Below are positions 5,655 to 7,662 of a DNA stretch of 7,662 bases, in pieces. The position numbers and the translations under genes were made by a program. A model generated the notes under the pieces. It was not told where the DNA came from, ran no database searches, and saw nothing but the letters and a program-made list of their open reading frames with translations. Source of the DNA: an uncultured Leucobacter sp. GTDB lineage: Bacteria; Actinomycetota; Actinomycetes; Actinomycetales; Microbacteriaceae. The stretch covers positions 1 to 7,662 of the forward strand of contig CAMFIY010000131.1 of the NCBI GenBank assembly GCA_945952575.1. Direction: 5' to 3'. The first letter of the stretch is position 1. Each line of letters begins with the position of its first letter.

Positions 5655-6524
5655 ATGCCGACTCACCGCACGCAGCCGCTCCGTTACAGCGCGTTCACCT
5701 CGCCGAGCGGCGGCGGCAATCCCGCGGGAGTGCTGCTCGACGCCTCCGCCCTTGACGACACGGCGATGCTGCGGGTGGCGGCCGAGCTCGGCTATTCCGA
5801 GAGCGCCTTCGTCACCTCGCACGACGGGCGGAGCTTCGGGATCCGCTACTTCACGCCGGAGGCCGAGATCGACTTCTGCGGGCATGCGACGGTCGCGACG
5901 GCCGTCGCGCTGGCCGAACGGGAGGGCGCCGGCGACTTCGTGTTTCGCACGCGGGCCGGCGACATCCCGGTCTCGGTCGCGGTCAGTTCCGGGGAGCTCG
6001 TGGCGACGCTCACCTCGGTTGTGCCGCGCACGACCGAGCTGGAGGATCGTGACCGGTTGCTCGAGCTGCTGCGCTGGAGCAGCGACGACCTGGACCCCGA
6101 CCTGCCCGACGGACTCGCTTTCGCCGGCGTCTGGCATCCGATCCTGTGGGCGGCGACGCGCGAACGGCTCGCGGATCTCGACTATGATTTCGCGGGCCTG
6201 AGAGCGCTGATGCGGGAGCGCGGCTGGGCCACGGTCAGCCTGCTCCATCGCGAGTCCGAGACCCTCGTCCACGCCCGGAACCCGTTCGCCGGGTCGGGCG
6301 TCGTCGAGGACCCGGCGACCGGGGCCGCTGCCGCCGCCGTGGGCGGCTTCCTCCGCGAGCACGGGCTGCTGCCGCCCGACGCACGGTTCACGATCCGGCA
6401 GGGCGATGACATGGAACGGCCCAGCGTCCTCGAGGTCGACGCGGGCGGTGACGCGGGGATCCGCGTGACCGGGGCCGCGCACGAGATCGGCTCGCCCGCC
6501 TCGGCGGTCCCGCCCGCCGGGTAG
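5655..6524 (+). CDS. PhzF family protein (isomerase/epimerase-like)
   Basis: A 289-residue cytoplasmic protein of the PhzF/diaminopimelate-epimerase-like fold, made of two similar halves around a central active site. Visible motifs: GGGNPAGVLL (19-28), GYSESAFV (46-53) with Glu49 at the position of the PhzF catalytic glutamate, YFTPEAEIDFCGHATVATA (65-83), and in the second half NPFAGSGVVEDPATGAAAAAVGGFL (209-233) and the RQGDDM loop (248-253). Length is normal for the family. The frame is open upstream through murT antisense, but family similarity begins just after ATG 5655 (MPTHRTQPLRYSAF), which also has a -10-like TACGCT 6 nt before it. Known members catalyse isomerisations such as in phenazine biosynthesis, but no phenazine genes are seen here and most family members are uncharacterised, so the substrate is unknown. 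It is divergent from murT; no functional link is implied. Confidence 0.92.
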   Translation: MPTHRTQPLRYSAFTSPSGGGNPAGVLLDASALDDTAMLRVAAELGYSESAFVTSHDGRSFGIRYFTPEAEIDFCGHATVATAVALAEREGAGDFVFRTRAGDIPVSVAVSSGELVATLTSVVPRTTELEDRDRLLELLRWSSDDLDPDLPDGLAFAGVWHPILWAATRERLADLDYDFAGLRALMRERGWATVSLLHRESETLVHARNPFAGSGVVEDPATGAAAAAVGGFLREHGLLPPDARFTIRQGDDMERPSVLEVDAGGDAGIRVTGAAHEIGSPASAVPPAG

Positions 6525-6527
6525 ACT
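6522..6527 (+). promoter_or_regulatory. Predicted -10 element for the small membrane protein gene, embedded in the phzF-like stop
   Basis: TAGACT starts with the TAG stop codon of the preceding gene and ends 6 nt before ATG 6534. The intervening GCGGGC has no Shine-Dalgarno match. Spacing and sequence equal those before the phzF-like gene, supporting a leaderless start. Translational coupling from the upstream gene, 9 nt away, is the alternative. Confidence 0.5.
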
Positions 6528-6533
6528 GCGGGC

Positions 6534-6752
6534 ATGACCGAGGAGCTGGAGGACGGTTTCGCGGATCTCGGCGTCGAGGTCGGCGAGGACACGGCGCCCT
6601 TCCGAGTGACGGCGCGCGAGAAGTGGTTCGGTGGCGTGCTCGGCCTCGCGGGGCTGGCCGCAGCGGTCCTGATCGGGACCGCAATCGTCGTAGGAGTCGC
6701 CGCGCTGTACCAGTTTCTCCCATTCCTGCTGCTGGGCCTCGGCGCGAACTAA
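6534..6752 (+). CDS. Small membrane protein, function unknown
   Basis: A 72-residue protein I do not recognise. Residues 1-25 are acidic and soluble (MTEELEDGFADLGVEVGED), residues 26-31 hold the basic flank (TAREKW), and residues 32-70 are almost entirely hydrophobic. The latter is long enough for one transmembrane helix (about 33-55) plus a second short one (about 57-70), which would form a hairpin with both ends in the cytoplasm. Coding character is supported by the charge-then-membrane design, the clean ATG spaced 9 nt from the previous stop, and a TAGACT hexamer 6 nt upstream. It follows the phzF-like gene on the same strand and may be partly co-transcribed. Its TAA overlaps the stop of the converging membrane protein gene. 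Confidence 0.75.
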   Translation: MTEELEDGFADLGVEVGEDTAPFRVTAREKWFGGVLGLAGLAAAVLIGTAIVVGVAALYQFLPFLLLGLGAN

Positions 6753-7651
6753 CCCACGAGGCTCGCCGAGCCCGCGGGAGCGGCGAGCCGTCGGCGGCTC
6801 GCCGGGGCGAAGCCGACGAAGACGGCGACGACGAGCACCAGTTGGGCGAGGATCGAGATCAGCGGTCCGCTGGCCGCGGCATCGCCTCCGTCGGTGCCGA
6901 AGTCGTCCGCGATGCCCATACCCATGCCGAAGCCCAGGAAGAACGAGAGCCCGCCGGTCACGGAGATCGAGAGCAGGCCGAGCAGGACGATCCGACGGGT
7001 CGATCGAGGGCCGGCGAGCGCCGGCGTCGCCGCGAGCACTGGCGGTGCGAGCAGGAGGAGGCCGCAGACGACGACTGCCGCCACCGACACCTCGCCCCCG
7101 CTCGAGGAGCCGCCGGCCGAGCCCATCACCGCATAGATCTCGTCGAGGGTCATCCCCGGGAGCTTCGCAAGGGGGTTCCAGACGAAGACGTGCATGAGCA
7201 CGACCCCGAGCATCAGCAGCGCCCCGACCGCGAAGGGCAGCGCGAGCAGCACCCGCCGCATCGGCGCCAACGGCGCGGTCGGGATGGCGCCGCGCGGCCC
7301 GCCCGCCGCGAGCACGAGCCCGACGACCAGGCCCATGAAGCCGTACAGCAGTCCGACGAACGGCGAGAGCAGCACGAGGCCGAGGCCCAGCATGCAGCCG
7401 AGCCCGGCGAGCCCGAGCAGCAGCACGCGCGTGAGACCGAAGGCGTCCACGCCGACGAACAGCGCGCGCAGCAACTGCCAGGTGCCGACGGCGGCGAACA
7501 CGGCAGCGAGGATGCCGAGCGCCTGCCCGACCCACTCGAGCACGGGCGACAACGGGTTCTCCTCCATCGCGTATCCGCCGTTCCACCACAGGCCGCCCGC
7601 GAGCAGTCCCGCGCTGCCGAGGAATGCGGCGGCCCAGCGGGCCCCGCGCAC
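6749..7651 (-). CDS. Polytopic membrane protein, function unknown (5' end uncertain)
   Basis: About 300 residues with roughly eight hydrophobic segments, near residues 5-22, 40-66, 74-92, 95-117, 133-157, 188-209, 221-247 and 262-283. I recognise no enzyme or transporter motif. A larger hydrophilic loop at about 158-187 (WNPLAKLPGMTLDEIYAVMG, then a Gly/Ser stretch) and a second acidic loop (248-262) are the only soluble parts; the C-terminal tail is basic then Ala/Gly/Ser-rich. The first codon taken here is GTG (7649-7651), but the frame stays open to the window edge (preceding codons Val-Glu-Ala) and no ribosome site is visible, so the real start may lie beyond 7662. An internal Met at residue 29 would lose the first segment. 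The TAG stop (6749-6751) overlaps the TAA of the converging small gene. Confidence 0.78.
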   Translation of the reverse strand: MRGARWAAAFLGSAGLLAGGLWWNGGYAMEENPLSPVLEWVGQALGILAAVFAAVGTWQLLRALFVGVDAFGLTRVLLLGLAGLGCMLGLGLVLLSPFVGLLYGFMGLVVGLVLAAGGPRGAIPTAPLAPMRRVLLALPFAVGALLMLGVVLMHVFVWNPLAKLPGMTLDEIYAVMGSAGGSSSGGEVSVAAVVVCGLLLLAPPVLAATPALAGPRSTRRIVLLGLLSISVTGGLSFFLGFGMGMGIADDFGTDGGDAAASGPLISILAQLVLVVAVFVGFAPASRRRLAAPAGSASLVG

Positions 7652-7662
7652 CGCCTCGACGG

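Noticed and set aside
5172..7589. Very long minus-strand open frame (about 805 codons) antisense to the phzF-like gene and part of murT
   Set aside because: The translation is low-complexity Arg/Ala/Gly/Asp-rich with no family motif, and it overlaps three well-supported genes. This is a typical stop-poor shadow frame of high-GC DNA.

Overview
This is a high-GC window with short intergenic gaps, non-Shine-Dalgarno starts and a MurT-GatD pair, which points to an actinobacterium. By overall look of the proteins I would guess the family Microbacteriaceae, but that is inference. It reads as ordinary chromosome: no mobile element, CRISPR array, tRNA or rRNA gene was found. I did not find a new multi-gene system. 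The points of interest are regulatory and structural.

Layout. Positions 1-2674 (+) hold the 3' end of a peptide/nickel-type ABC importer operon: the tail of one ATPase, a second complete ATPase overlapping it by ATGA, and then a lipoprotein substrate-binding protein as the last gene, closed by a strong hairpin terminator (2701-2736). Positions 2741-2829 are a small patch of direct and inverted repeats built from the 3' end of the next gene. Positions 2810-3370 (-) encode a cytoplasmic YceI-family lipocalin-like protein. Its upstream AT-rich island carries a clear -35/-10 pair and an 18-bp palindrome matching 17 of 18 positions of the operator I recall for the MarR-type redox regulator RosR of Corynebacterium glutamicum. 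Positions 3537-5605 (-) are a two-gene operon, murT then gatD, encoding the enzyme that amidates D-Glu of lipid II. Positions 5655-6524 (+) encode a PhzF-family isomerase/epimerase-like protein divergent from murT, followed by a 72-residue membrane protein (6534-6752, +). A large polytopic membrane protein (6749-7651, -) converges on it with overlapping stop codons.

How it fits together. The importer proteins serve uptake of a peptide-like solute. MurT and GatD act together at the cytoplasmic face of the membrane in peptidoglycan precursor modification. YceI looks like a single-gene, stress- or redox-controlled unit. Three neighbouring genes (murT, the phzF-like gene and the small membrane protein gene) each have a TANNCT hexamer 6-7 nt before the ATG and no usable ribosome-binding site, so they are probably read from leaderless transcripts, in contrast to the dppF-like, SBP, yceI and gatD genes, which have good GGAGG-type sites.
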